64,000 bases of DNA from Stenotrophomonas maltophilia (GTDB taxonomy: Bacteria; Pseudomonadota; Gammaproteobacteria; Xanthomonadales; Xanthomonadaceae), in assembly GCF_002799155.1 (NCBI RefSeq), contig NZ_NERD01000002.1:3472001-3536000 (forward strand). Reading direction: 5' to 3'. Positions 26,317-34,941 of this stretch are shown piece by piece. Numbering within the stretch: the first letter of the stretch is position 1; the number at the start of each line of letters is the position of its first letter. The position numbers and the translations under genes were made by a program. The notes under the pieces were generated by a model, which made no database searches, was not told the origin of the DNA, and saw only the letters and a program-made list of their open reading frames with translations.

Positions 26317-27855
26317 ATGATGAACCGCCTGTTGCTGTGTTCGCTACTGGTCTCCCTGACCCCGTTCCACGTGATGGCCACTGACGCCAGTGCTGAAGAC
26401 CCTGCGCGCTTTGCCCAGGCAATGGCCCATGGCCTGCGCCCCAGCACGGCCCCGCTGGGCGCCGCACTGCCGCAGTGGTCGATCGAGGAACGCCTCGCCC
26501 ACTACAAGATACCGGGCGCTGCCGTTGCGGTGATCCGGAATGGCCAGGTGGTATACGCCGCTGGATTCGGCCTGCGCCAGGCGGGCACGCGCGATGCGGT
26601 GGATGCCGATACCGTGTTCTCGGTCGGCTCGGTCAGCAAGATGGGCGCTGCAGCAACCACCCTGAAGCTGGTTGCCGCCGGCACAGTCTCGCTGGAAGAG
26701 AACATCGACCTTCGGCTGCGTCGCTGGCATGTGCCTGCCGATGCGCAGGGACTGCACCCGCCGATCAACCTGCGCATGCTGCTCTCGCACACCGCCGGCT
26801 TCAACGTGCATGGCTTCCAGGACTACCAGCCCGGCGAACGCCTGCCGACCTTGCTGCAGACACTGGATGGACTGGCGCCTGCGAAGAATGAACCGATACG
26901 CCTGGTCCACGCGCCCGGCCGGCAGGTCGACTACTCCGGTGGCGGCTACATGGTGGTGCAGCTGGCGATCGAAGATCTGACCGGCAGAGCATTCGCTGAG
27001 GTCGCACAACGCGAGGTGTTCGCGCCATTGGGCATGTCCCGCAGCACGTACCAGAATCCCTTGCCGGCCAGCTACGGCAACATTGCCCACGCGCACGACA
27101 ACAGGGGCCAGCCGGAGGCCCTGCCACGCGGCTGGCAGAGCTTTCCAGAACAGGCGGCGTCCGGGCTGTGGACCAGCGCCAACGACATGGGCCTGTTCGT
27201 CGCAGCCCTGCTGCGCAGCATCCGCACCAAGGATGGATGGCTGCCGCAGCCATTGGCCCTGCAGATGGTCAGCGAAGTGGCGCCGGCCGGTCGTGGCCTG
27301 GGTCCGGAGCTGGCCGGCACCGGCGCCAGTCGCCGTTTCTTCCACAACGGCAGCAATGACAGCTATCACGCCGGCATTGAAGGCTACCCGGAGAGCGGCG
27401 ATGGATTCGTCATCCTGACCAATGGCGACAACGGCCCCGCACTGCGCGGGGAAATCCGCAATGCCCTTTCCGATGCACTCGGCCACAATGCCAAACCAGT
27501 CATCCGCACGCTTGACCCGGCGCTTCTGCGCGACAGCTACCCAGGTTTCAGCGGTCACTTCGTGCTCGATGGCGCGCTGCCGATGGACGTCCGCGGCGGT
27601 CTCGCTGACTGGTTCGAAGCCACGACGTTGGATCTACAGGTAGGCCAAGCGGGACTGGAACTGCACCTTCCAGGACGGGACAAGGCCGTCGTGCTCCAAG
27701 CGCTGACCCCTGTTCGCTTCCTCGCCGGCAGCGTGGGCGCAGAGCTGCTGTTCCACCGTGGCGGCGACGGCACGGTCCAGGCCCTCAGCGTGATCGCCGA
27801 AGGCGCGCGTGCCTACTATCGGCGGGCGGATATCGCGCCAGCAGCGGGCCATTGA
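26317..27855 (+). CDS. class C beta-lactamase-like serine hydrolase, exported
   Basis: About 512 residues with a signal peptide (LLLCSLLVSLTPFHVMA). The beta-lactamase/transpeptidase fold is recognisable by SVSK with Ser105 and Lys108, YSG at 206-208 in place of YAN, and a late FHNGSND in place of KTG. A C-terminal ~120-residue extra domain follows (SGHFVLDGALPMDVRG onward). Proteins of this type act as D-amino-peptide hydrolases, esterases or, rarely, beta-lactamases. AAGG lies 6 nt before the ATG at 26317; an ATG at 26311 is also open. It is 127 nt downstream of the M56-ankyrin gene on the same strand and is the natural candidate effector of that sensor pair. Confidence 0.85.
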   Translation: MMNRLLLCSLLVSLTPFHVMATDASAEDPARFAQAMAHGLRPSTAPLGAALPQWSIEERLAHYKIPGAAVAVIRNGQVVYAAGFGLRQAGTRDAVDADTVFSVGSVSKMGAAATTLKLVAAGTVSLEENIDLRLRRWHVPADAQGLHPPINLRMLLSHTAGFNVHGFQDYQPGERLPTLLQTLDGLAPAKNEPIRLVHAPGRQVDYSGGGYMVVQLAIEDLTGRAFAEVAQREVFAPLGMSRSTYQNPLPASYGNIAHAHDNRGQPEALPRGWQSFPEQAASGLWTSANDMGLFVAALLRSIRTKDGWLPQPLALQMVSEVAPAGRGLGPELAGTGASRRFFHNGSNDSYHAGIEGYPESGDGFVILTNGDNGPALRGEIRNALSDALGHNAKPVIRTLDPALLRDSYPGFSGHFVLDGALPMDVRGGLADWFEATTLDLQVGQAGLELHLPGRDKAVVLQALTPVRFLAGSVGAELLFHRGGDGTVQALSVIAEGARAYYRRADIAPAAGH

Positions 27856-27892
27856 TCCATCGCTGGCGGCGCCGGGCTACTGCCCGGCCCGC

Positions 27893-28606
27893 TCAGAGTG
27901 CCGAACGCGGCGGCAGCGACCAGTCGATCGGGGCCTGCCCGCGACGCTGCAGGTACTCGTTGGCCATCGAGAAATGGCGGCAGCCGAGGAAGCCGCGATG
28001 GGCCGACAGCGGCGACGGATGCGGCGACTTCAGCACGCGATGGCGGCGGGTGTCGATGACCTTGCCCTTCTGCTGCGCGTAGGCGCCCCACAGCATGAAC
28101 ACCAGCCCTTCGCGCTCGCGGTTGAGCACGTCCACCACGTGGTCGGTGAAGCCTTCCCAGCCACGGCCCTGGTGCGCACCGGCCTTGCCCTCCTCCACCG
28201 TCAGCACCGCATTGAGCAGCAGTACGCCACGCTGCGCCCACGGAATCAGGCAGCCGTGGTCCGGGCGCGGAATGCCGAGATCGCTCTCGATCTCCTTGTA
28301 GATGTTCAGCAGCGACGGCGGCACCGGCACGCCCGGCGGCACCGAGAAACTCAGGCCATGTGCCTGACCGCGGCCGTGGTATGGATCCTGGCCGAGGATG
28401 ACCACCTTCACCTGCTCGAACGGCGTGGCGTCGAACGCGGCGAAGATCTGCGGGCCGGGCGGGAACACCGCCGCGCCACCGGCCTTGCGCTGGCGCAGGA
28501 AGGCGGACAGCTCGCGCATCTGCGGCTGCAGCAGGTAATCGCCGACATGCTGCTTCCAGCTCGGTTCCAGCTGGATCGTCGGGGTGTCGGCTACTTCATC
28601 CATCAT
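27893..28606 (-). CDS. ung: uracil-DNA glycosylase
   Basis: 237 residues of family 1. Motifs are [20 protein letters not shown] (catalytic Asp and the water-activating loop), [19 protein letters not shown], and [19 protein letters not shown] (the minor-groove His loop). It removes uracil from DNA as the first step of base-excision repair. It overlaps the upstream response-regulator gene by 4 nt, an unusual pairing that implies joint transcription. Confidence 0.96.
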   Translation of the reverse strand: MMDEVADTPTIQLEPSWKQHVGDYLLQPQMRELSAFLRQRKAGGAAVFPPGPQIFAAFDATPFEQVKVVILGQDPYHGRGQAHGLSFSVPPGVPVPPSLLNIYKEIESDLGIPRPDHGCLIPWAQRGVLLLNAVLTVEEGKAGAHQGRGWEGFTDHVVDVLNREREGLVFMLWGAYAQQKGKVIDTRRHRVLKSPHPSPLSAHRGFLGCRHFSMANEYLQRRGQAPIDWSLPPRSAL

Positions 28607-29445
28607 CGCAACAGAGGTCCATCGTTCAATCGGGCCAGCCGTAGCTGGAACAGCACCTTGGTAACCAGCAACCGTTCTTCGATCGGCTTGAGCACCAGGT
28701 CGTTGGCACCGGACTGCAGCAGCCCGGTCTGGTTGTGCGGATTGCCATCGCCGGTCATCACCAGCACCGGCAGGCGGCGCTTGCCGTAGCCGAAGTCCAC
28801 GCGCACGCGCTGCACCACGTCGCGGCCGCTCAGTTCGCCCTTCAGGGTGACGTCGGTCAGCACCAGGTCGATGCGGTGGCGGCTGCGGCCCAGCGACTCG
28901 GCGGTCAGCAGGGTGAACGCTTCTTCGGCGCTGACCACGTGCAGCACGTTCAGTTGCTGGCGTTCCAGCATGCGCTTGGTCGCCTCGGCCACCACGCGGC
29001 TGTCCTCGATATAGAGGATGGTGGCGCCGGGAATGGTCTGCGGCTGCACGTAGCCGCGGATGAAGGTCGCCAGTGCCTCGTGGCCCAGCGCCTTGTCGAA
29101 ATAGTCGGTGACGTACTCGGTGAAGCGACGCTGCTCCAGGTGCTGCTGGGCATCGCCAGAGACCACGATCACCGGCACATAGGCCTGGCCGGCCGCTTCG
29201 CGCACCATCCGCGCCAGCGCCAGGCCGTCACCATCGCGCAGGGTCAGCGAGGTCGTCACCAGGTCCACCGGGCCCTGCGCCAGCGCCTGCTGCGCATCCT
29301 CGATGCTGTCGCAGCCGATCACCTCCACGCCCGGCAGGTCGCGCTGCAGGACGTCGGCGATCAGCTTGCGGACCAGCTTCGAACCATCGACCACCATCAC
29401 CCGCGTCGCGGGCCCTTCAAGGTGCTTCAGCGCTTGCGGTTGCAT
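28603..29445 (-). CDS. double-receiver response regulator (first receiver degenerate)
   Basis: 280 residues made of two CheY-like domains and no output domain. Receiver 1 (about 12-130) begins [14 protein letters not shown], with DG in place of the usual acidic pair. At the phosphoacceptor position it reads [14 protein letters not shown], a Ser where Asp is expected, so it is probably a pseudo-receiver. Receiver 2 (about 145-275) is intact: [25 protein letters not shown] with the acceptor Asp, VMTGDGNP and LKPIEERLL with the conserved Lys. It likely signals by protein contact, with phosphorylation only on the second domain. Overlaps ung by 4 nt and lies 7 nt behind ftsX. Confidence 0.85.
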   Translation of the reverse strand: MQPQALKHLEGPATRVMVVDGSKLVRKLIADVLQRDLPGVEVIGCDSIEDAQQALAQGPVDLVTTSLTLRDGDGLALARMVREAAGQAYVPVIVVSGDAQQHLEQRRFTEYVTDYFDKALGHEALATFIRGYVQPQTIPGATILYIEDSRVVAEATKRMLERQQLNVLHVVSAEEAFTLLTAESLGRSRHRIDLVLTDVTLKGELSGRDVVQRVRVDFGYGKRRLPVLVMTGDGNPHNQTGLLQSGANDLVLKPIEERLLVTKVLFQLRLARLNDGPLLR

Positions 29446-29452
29446 GCCGGTC

Positions 29453-30400
29453 TCAGGTGTCGGTCGGGCGGGTCTGGCGGAGGAAGTGGCCGGTGACCAG
29501 CCAGGCGCCCAGCCAACCCAGCAGCAGCGTGCCGAGCAGGACCAGGCCGCCGTGCAGCAGGTCCAGGCCGTGCAGCACGAACGGGCTGCCGTAGCTGCGC
29601 GAAAGTTCGGCCAGCGGCACGCGCAGCGCGGCACCGGCGGCGGCGATCAGGGCCAGCGCCACCGCACCGGCGCCCAGGCCGTACCACGCGCCCAGGTACA
29701 GGAACGGGCGGCGGATGAAGCCATCGCTGGCGCCCAGCAGCTGCAGCACGCCGATCTCTTCGCGGCGGGCCTGGATGTCCAGGCGCACCGTGTTGCCGAC
29801 CACCAGCGCGGCACCCACGCCAAGCAGCACCGACAGCACCTGCACCAGCCGCGCACCGAAGGCCAGCCAGGCATCCAGGCGTTGGCGCCACAGCGCATCG
29901 TGCTGCACCAGGTCCGCCTCGGGCAGGCCTTCCAGCGCGCGCGCCAGGCGCGCGTCATCCTTGCCCTGGCCGGGGGTGATCACCAGCAACGAAGGCAGTG
30001 GATTGTCGTTGAGTGCGTCGATCGCCTCGCCGAGGCCGGCATCGCGCAGTTCCTGCAGGCCCTGCTCGGGCGTGCGCACGTTCACTTCGGCCACGTCATC
30101 GCGGCCGCGCAGCTGGCCGGCCAGGCGCAGCGCGCCGGGGCCATCGACGTTGCCCTTCAGGAACACGTTGATGTCGCGCGACTGCTGCACGCTGCCGGCG
30201 AACTGCTTGAGGTTGTCCAGGGCGATCGACAGCCCCAGCGGCAACGCCAGCGCCAATGCCATGACCATCACCGTCAGCAGGGTCGCCCACGGCTTGCGGC
30301 AGGCGCGGCCCAGGCTGAACACCACGCTGTGCACGTGGTGCTGGAACCAGACACCCACACGCGAGGGGGCGGCGGCTTCGCTGTTTTCGTTCTTCGCCAT
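29453..30400 (-). CDS. ftsX: cell division ABC transporter permease FtsX
   Basis: 315 residues. A cytoplasmic N-terminus precedes TM1 (LLTVMVMALALALPLGLSIA), the periplasmic domain (FAGSVQQSRDINVFLKGNVD onward), and three C-terminal membrane helices with a conserved cytoplasmic loop RREEIGVLQLLGASDGFIRR. Paired with FtsE it regulates periplasmic amidase activation at the septum. It follows ftsE by 3 nt. Confidence 0.95.
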   Translation of the reverse strand: MAKNENSEAAAPSRVGVWFQHHVHSVVFSLGRACRKPWATLLTVMVMALALALPLGLSIALDNLKQFAGSVQQSRDINVFLKGNVDGPGALRLAGQLRGRDDVAEVNVRTPEQGLQELRDAGLGEAIDALNDNPLPSLLVITPGQGKDDARLARALEGLPEADLVQHDALWRQRLDAWLAFGARLVQVLSVLLGVGAALVVGNTVRLDIQARREEIGVLQLLGASDGFIRRPFLYLGAWYGLGAGAVALALIAAAGAALRVPLAELSRSYGSPFVLHGLDLLHGGLVLLGTLLLGWLGAWLVTGHFLRQTRPTDT

Positions 30401-30403
30401 CGG

Positions 30404-31090
30404 TTACTCCGCCAGGTCCTGCGGCGAGATGTCATCCACCAGCCGGCCGTGGTCGAGGATCAGCACGCGCTTGCGCATGCGGCGCAGCAGCGGCAGGTCG
30501 TGGCTGACCACCAGCACGCTGGTGCCGCGCGAAGGCAGCTCGGCGAACAGGGCCATGATCTCCGCCGCCAGGGTCGGGTCGAGGTTGCCGGTCGGCTCAT
30601 CGGCCACCAGCAGCTTGGGCTCGCCGACGATGGCGCGGGCGATGCCCACGCGCTGCTGCTCGCCGGCCGACAGCTGCGAGGGCAGCGCCTTCTCGCGATG
30701 GCCCAGGCCCATCCGCTCGAGCACCGAGCGCACGCGCTTGCTGATGTCGCCACGGCGGGTGCCACGCAGGATCAGCGGCAGCGCCACGTTCTCGGCGATC
30801 GAGCGGTCCATCAGCAGCCGATGGTCCTGGTAGACCGCCCCCACCGCGCGTCGGTGGCGGGGCACGTCGCCGCCGCGCACCTTCAGCAGGTTGCGCTCGT
30901 CGAACACCACCGCGCCGCGGCTGGGCCGCTCGTCCAGGTGGATCAACTTGAGCAGGGTGCTTTTGCCCGCACCGGAATGGCCGGTTACGAACAGCATCTC
31001 GCCCGGCGCGACCTCGAAGCTGACATCGATCAGCGCCTCGTGGCCACCGGCGTACTGTTTGCTGACATTGTCGAAGCGCAGGACACTCAT
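30404..31090 (-). CDS. ftsE: cell division ATP-binding protein FtsE
   Basis: 228 residues, a minimal ABC ATPase: Walker A GHSGAGKSTLLKLI, signature LSAGEQQRVGIARAI, Walker B LLVADEPTGNLDP, and a switch His in SHDLPLL. The N-terminus SVLRFDNVSKQYAGGHEAL is typical of FtsE. Forms the FtsEX complex with the permease encoded directly downstream. Confidence 0.96.
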   Translation of the reverse strand: MSVLRFDNVSKQYAGGHEALIDVSFEVAPGEMLFVTGHSGAGKSTLLKLIHLDERPSRGAVVFDERNLLKVRGGDVPRHRRAVGAVYQDHRLLMDRSIAENVALPLILRGTRRGDISKRVRSVLERMGLGHREKALPSQLSAGEQQRVGIARAIVGEPKLLVADEPTGNLDPTLAAEIMALFAELPSRGTSVLVVSHDLPLLRRMRKRVLILDHGRLVDDISPQDLAE

Positions 31091-31122
31091 GCCCCGATTA
31101 TGCAGGACCGGCGCGACGGATC

Positions 31123-31193
31123 GGTAGCGCCGGGCCCGGCCCGGCGGAATCTTCGATCCGCGGCTGCGCCCGCCGGGCCTCGCCGGGCGCTAG
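31123..31193. repeat. REP-like inverted pair after the methyltransferase gene
   Basis: A GTAGCGCCGGGC unit at 31123 and its inverted counterpart CGCCGGGCGCTA ending at 31192 flank about 40 nt. Each unit contains its own GC hairpin. It lies between the methyltransferase stop and ftsE. Confidence 0.6.
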
Positions 31194-31933
31194 CCCTCCC
31201 TGCGGGCGTGCAGGACCACCAACGCGTTGTTGTCGCGGTATTCATCCCAGAAGCCGGCAGGCCGGCCCTGGCACTCCGCCGCCGTCGGCGCCGGCACCTG
31301 CCACTGCAGCCCGGGCAGCCCCGCGCGGGCGGCCGCCTGCTCATGCTGGTCCGCGCGCCATTGATGGTCGGTGACGCGGGCCTCGGCAGCATCGGCGAAC
31401 GCGACCTCCACCAGGTGATGATCGTCCAGCGCCTGCTGCCGGACGATGCGTGCGCCGTAGCGCGAGAAGTCGCCCCGGGCCAAGCGGAAGGCCGGATGGG
31501 TGACGATGCCCAGCAGCCGTCCGCCCGGTCTGAGGACGTGGGCCGCCGCCCGGTACATGCGCTCCAGTTCCTGCAGCGTATCGGCGTGGTTGAACAGCCA
31601 GACCGCCACGGCAATATCGAAGCGGGCCGGCAGGTCCAGCCGGGTCGCGTCGCCGTGCAGGAACTGCATGGTGTCTCCGCCTTGCCGGGAAAGCCGGCGC
31701 GCCTGTTCGATCATCGCGGCGGACAGATCGACACCAAGGGCACTACGTGCTCCGTGCAGCAGAAGGTGGCGGCCAAAATCGCCGGAGCCGCAGGCCAGAT
31801 CGATGACATCCCGCCCCTGCAGTGGACCGGCCAGCTCCAGCAGCGTCCGGCGTTCCAGCGGACGGGATGCAGAGGCCGCCACGTGCTGCGCGTAATGCAG
31901 ATCGAATGCGTCGTAACAGGGTACGGATGCCAT
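31190..31933 (-). CDS. class I SAM-dependent methyltransferase
   Basis: 247 residues. Motif I is VIDLACGSGDFGRHLLLHGA, followed by the acidic loop ALGVDLSAAMIEQARRLS, then LHGDATRLDLPARFDIAVAV and YRAAAHVLRPGGRLLGIVTH, a standard small-molecule methyltransferase (Methyltransf_25 style). The substrate is not recognisable. The ATG at 31933 was chosen over one 18 nt upstream because GGAGG lies 9 nt before it and overlaps the codon following the upstream ATG. Monocistronic between REP elements. Confidence 0.82.
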   Translation of the reverse strand: MASVPCYDAFDLHYAQHVAASASRPLERRTLLELAGPLQGRDVIDLACGSGDFGRHLLLHGARSALGVDLSAAMIEQARRLSRQGGDTMQFLHGDATRLDLPARFDIAVAVWLFNHADTLQELERMYRAAAHVLRPGGRLLGIVTHPAFRLARGDFSRYGARIVRQQALDDHHLVEVAFADAAEARVTDHQWRADQHEQAAARAGLPGLQWQVPAPTAAECQGRPAGFWDEYRDNNALVVLHARREG

Positions 31934-32037
31934 CGCGTGAGTCCTCCGCATGCGTGAGGAGCCAGCTTGGCTGGAGGCCGGCAGGCGCAGCCAGAGTCAG
32001 ATGCGACAACGTTGCGTGGCAGGCGGCTGCGCGGCAT

Positions 32038-32170
32038 GCCGGCCATCGGCCGGCACTACCCTTCAAAGCCACCCGACCAATGGTCGGGTGCTGCCGGTCC
32101 GGCGTGGTGGGTGCCGACCGTTGGTCGGCACACCCTGGATGTCGCCCGACCAACGGTCGGGCGCTGCCGG
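32038..32170. repeat. cluster of four REP-like hairpins at the rhlB 3-prime end
   Basis: Four hairpins in 133 nt: GCCGGCC/GGCCGGC with CTAC tail (32038-32059); ACCCGACC/GGTCGGGT (32071-32090); GTGCCGACC/GGTCGGCAC (32111-32131); and CGCCCGACC/GGTCGGGCG (32143-32163). The last ends eight bases before the rhlB stop codon. The middle units share the core CGACCnnnGGTCG but have different outer arms that stay complementary. Confidence 0.75.
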
Positions 32171-32171
32171 C

Positions 32172-33875
32172 TCAATTGCCCGACAGCATCCGGCGGATCT
32201 TGCGGCCGATGCGGGTCAGGAACGAATCGCCGGAGTCGGCCGCCGTGCGCACCGGCTTGGCCACCACCTGCACCGGGGTCACCGGGCTGGCACCGTTGCC
32301 GGCGTTGGCCTGCATGCCCTCGCCACCCTCGACCGGACGGCCGTGGCGACGACGACGGCGCTTGCGCGGCTTGCGCTCGCCATCCACGGCACCTTCCGGC
32401 GCACCCTCGGCACGCGGCGGACGCGGGGCCTGGGCGACGGCACCTTCGGCCGGGACAGCTGCGGACTGCTCGCCTTCCACGCGCGGCTTGCGCGGGCCAC
32501 GCGAACGGCGCTCGCCGCTGCGCTCACCGTCGCGACGCTCGCCACGGCCACCGCCGGAGCGGCCACCACTGCGACCACCACCACGACGCTCTTCTTCGGC
32601 GGCACGTGCTTCGCGCGCTTCACGGAAGATCTGGCCGACGCTCTCGTTCTCCTCACCTTCCTCGCCAGCGGCCGGGGCCGGGCGTTCCGGGCGCGGCAGC
32701 GGGGTCAGCAGTTCCTTGGTGACCGGCTCGGACGGGATCTTCTGCTCGATGTAGGCCTCGATGTCCGGCAGGCCCATGGCGTAGCGTTCGCAGGCGAAGC
32801 TGATCGCATCACCCTCTTCGCCCAGGCGCGCGGTACGACCGATGCGGTGCACGTAGTCTTCGGCGTCGAACGGCAGGTCGTAGTTGTAGACGTACTTGAT
32901 GCCGTCGATATGCAGGCCGCGCGCGGCCACGTCGGTGGCCACCAGGATCTCCAGCTGGCCCTTCTGGAAGCGGTTGAGCAGGCTCTCGCGCTTCTTCTGC
33001 GGCACGTCACCGGACAGCACGCCGACACGGTAGCCGGCCTTTTCCAGCGAACGGGCGACGCGCTCGACGAACACCTTGGTATTGACGAACACCATGGTGC
33101 GCGCGCCTTCGCTGCGCGACAGCAGGCCCAGCAGCAGCGGGATCTTCTCGTCGTCGGCCGGGAAGTAGATGCGCTGGCGCACGCGCGCGGCGGTGATGGT
33201 CTCGGCTTCGACCACCAGCTTCTGCGGCTCGTTCATGTGCTCGTAGGCCAGCTCCAGCACGCGATGGCTGAGGGTGGCGCTGAACAGCAGGGTCTGGCGG
33301 ATGGTGCGTTCCGGCATGCGGCGCAGCAGGAAGCGGATGTCCTTGATGAAGCCCAGGTCGAACATGCGGTCGGCTTCGTCCAGCACGCAGATCTCGCAGG
33401 CGTGCAGCGAAACCACCTTGTGCTGCTTGACGTAGTCGATCAGTCGGCCGGGGGTGGCGATGATCACGTCCACGCCCTGCTGCAGCAGCTCGCGCTGCTT
33501 GTCGTAATCCACGCCGCCGTAGACCAGGGCGAAACGCAGGCCCAGGTCGGAACCGAACTTCACCGCATCCTTGTGGATCTGGATGGCCAGCTCGCGGGTC
33601 GGGGCGAGGATCAGCGCGCGCGGATCTTCCGGCTTGCGATCGGCCAGGGCCGGACGCGTCAGCAGGCGGTTCACGACAGCCACCAGGAAGGCCAGGGTCT
33701 TGCCGGTGCCGGTCTGGGCCTGGCCGGCGACATCACCACCGGGCAGCGCGACCGGCAGGGTCAGCGCCTGGATCGGGGTGCAACGGGTGAATCCGGCTCC
33801 TTCAAGGCCAGCCTGCAGGGCCGGGTGCAGCTCGAAGGAGGAGAAGGTCAAATCGGTCAGCGGTTTGTCGCTCAT
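32172..33875 (-). CDS. rhlB: ATP-dependent DEAD-box RNA helicase RhlB
   Basis: 567 residues. Helicase motifs in order: Q-motif region [38 protein letters not shown] within [16 protein letters not shown], then [13 protein letters not shown] and HRIGRTAR. RhlB unwinds mRNA within the degradosome. After about residue 395 comes a long, low-complexity tail rich in Arg, Gly, Glu and Pro ([25 protein letters not shown]), longer than the E. coli tail; a final basic helix [11 protein letters not shown] closes the protein. Divergent from trxA-rho. Confidence 0.93.
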   Translation of the reverse strand: MSDKPLTDLTFSSFELHPALQAGLEGAGFTRCTPIQALTLPVALPGGDVAGQAQTGTGKTLAFLVAVVNRLLTRPALADRKPEDPRALILAPTRELAIQIHKDAVKFGSDLGLRFALVYGGVDYDKQRELLQQGVDVIIATPGRLIDYVKQHKVVSLHACEICVLDEADRMFDLGFIKDIRFLLRRMPERTIRQTLLFSATLSHRVLELAYEHMNEPQKLVVEAETITAARVRQRIYFPADDEKIPLLLGLLSRSEGARTMVFVNTKVFVERVARSLEKAGYRVGVLSGDVPQKKRESLLNRFQKGQLEILVATDVAARGLHIDGIKYVYNYDLPFDAEDYVHRIGRTARLGEEGDAISFACERYAMGLPDIEAYIEQKIPSEPVTKELLTPLPRPERPAPAAGEEGEENESVGQIFREAREARAAEEERRGGGRSGGRSGGGRGERRDGERSGERRSRGPRKPRVEGEQSAAVPAEGAVAQAPRPPRAEGAPEGAVDGERKPRKRRRRRHGRPVEGGEGMQANAGNGASPVTPVQVVAKPVRTAADSGDSFLTRIGRKIRRMLSGN

Positions 33876-34384
33876 GAGTCCGTCTTGGTATGGCCGCCGG
33901 CCCGTGGGGCGGCTGGCACTTCATCGTCTAGGGGCACCGTCGCAAACTGCGGCCCCTGCGGCGGGTTGGCAGGCTGGGACCACCTGGTCCGCGCGCCGCA
34001 CAATGGCCCAGTTTAACGCACTCGGGCAGGCAAACCGGAATGCGGCGTCTCACCGAACATGGAGACGCCACCTTCACCCAGCCACACCGGACTTGAACGG
34101 CCTGCCCAGGGCCGTTGGTGTCGCCCACTGCCAGCCCCATGTACAGGAAGACAGTGAAATCCGGCACATACCGGGCATCGAAGCGATCACGATACGCTGG
34201 GTTCCAGCCGGCGCCTGTCCCGGCCCTGCGATAGGGGTACACTGCCGGCCGTGAGCGTCCAGGCATCCCGCCGAACGCACCGCGGCAGTGCGCCGCGAGG
34301 CAACGACGAGGGTCGCGCCACCGGGCATGGCCCAGTTCACCCACCTCCGGCATGGCCGGGTGCAATCCAAGACGAGAAACCAAG
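33876..34384. other. rhlB-trxA divergent intergenic region
   Basis: 509 nt with no convincing gene. It must contain the rhlB and trxA promoters. The best -10 candidate for trxA is TACACT at 34238-34243, with no clear -35. Open frames in several phases cross it, but none has a ribosome site or a recognisable product, so I call it non-coding leader and promoter DNA. Confidence 0.4.
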
Positions 34385-34714
34385 ATGAGCGACAAGGTTG
34401 TACATGTCGGCGACGCCGACTTCGATAGCGCAGTGCTGAATTCCAAGGAACCGGTGCTGGTCGATTTCTGGGCCGAGTGGTGTGGCCCCTGCAAGATGAT
34501 CGCCCCGGCGCTGGACGAACTGGCCGATGCCTACCAGGGCCGCGCCAAGATCGCCAAGGTCAACGTCGACCACAACCGCGCGCTGGCCGCCAAGTACCAC
34601 GTGCGTTCGATTCCGTACCTGGTCGTGTTCAAGGACGGCGAGAAGGTCGGCGAGCAGATCGGTGCGGTGGGCAAGGCCCAGCTGGCCGGCCTGCTGGACA
34701 AGGCCCTGGCCTGA
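34385..34714 (+). CDS. trxA: thioredoxin 1
   Basis: 109 residues with the redox-active WCGPCK at about 33-38, in the context [18 protein letters not shown], and the cis-Pro loop [11 protein letters not shown]. General protein disulfide reductase. The ATG at 34385 follows GAGAAACCAAG. The rhlB-trxA-rho neighbourhood is conserved in gamma-proteobacteria. Confidence 0.97.
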   Translation: MSDKVVHVGDADFDSAVLNSKEPVLVDFWAEWCGPCKMIAPALDELADAYQGRAKIAKVNVDHNRALAAKYHVRSIPYLVVFKDGEKVGEQIGAVGKAQLAGLLDKALA

Positions 34715-34725
34715 TCCTGCTGTTC

Positions 34726-34752
34726 CCGGCAGCCGCCGCCCGCGGCTGCCGG
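34726..34752 (+). other. strong hairpin in the trxA-rho gap
   Basis: Perfect 11-bp arms (CCGGCAGCCGC and its complement) with a 5-nt loop, 12 nt after the trxA stop. It lacks a T-tract, so it is not a classical terminator. It may stabilise the trxA mRNA end or belong to the rho leader, where autoregulation is known in other bacteria. A possible rho promoter (TTGCAT at 34795, GATAGT at 34817, 16-nt spacer) follows. Confidence 0.5.
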
Positions 34753-34941
34753 CGGGCGCCCAGCGTCCATGATGAATGCTGTTCCTGGCGACCCTTGCAT
34801 GGCGCCGCAGGCCGATGATAGTGTCGGCATATCCGGCCGCGTTCGCGTGCCGCACCCTCTGGACGCAGTTTCTTCCAGACCCATTCCCAACGTTCGCCGC
34901 CCCAGCCGGGCGCTCGCACCTTCAAGCGAGGAATAACGCTC

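Noticed and set aside
29303-31957. A long plus-strand open frame across ftsX, ftsE and the methyltransferase
   Set aside because: It spans three well-identified minus-strand genes and has shadow-type composition and no ribosome site.
33928-34494. Minus-strand open frame through the rhlB-trxA gap with a membrane-like stretch FTVFLYMGLAVGDT
   Set aside because: It runs antisense into trxA, lacks a ribosome site, and the similarity to a membrane family was too vague to support even a pseudogene.
34769-34936. A 55-codon open frame ending 5 nt before rho, a possible rhoL-like leader peptide
   Set aside because: No Shine-Dalgarno, and the best rho promoter candidate lies inside it; composition is Pro/Ser/Arg-rich without coding signal. 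Ribosome profiling would settle it.
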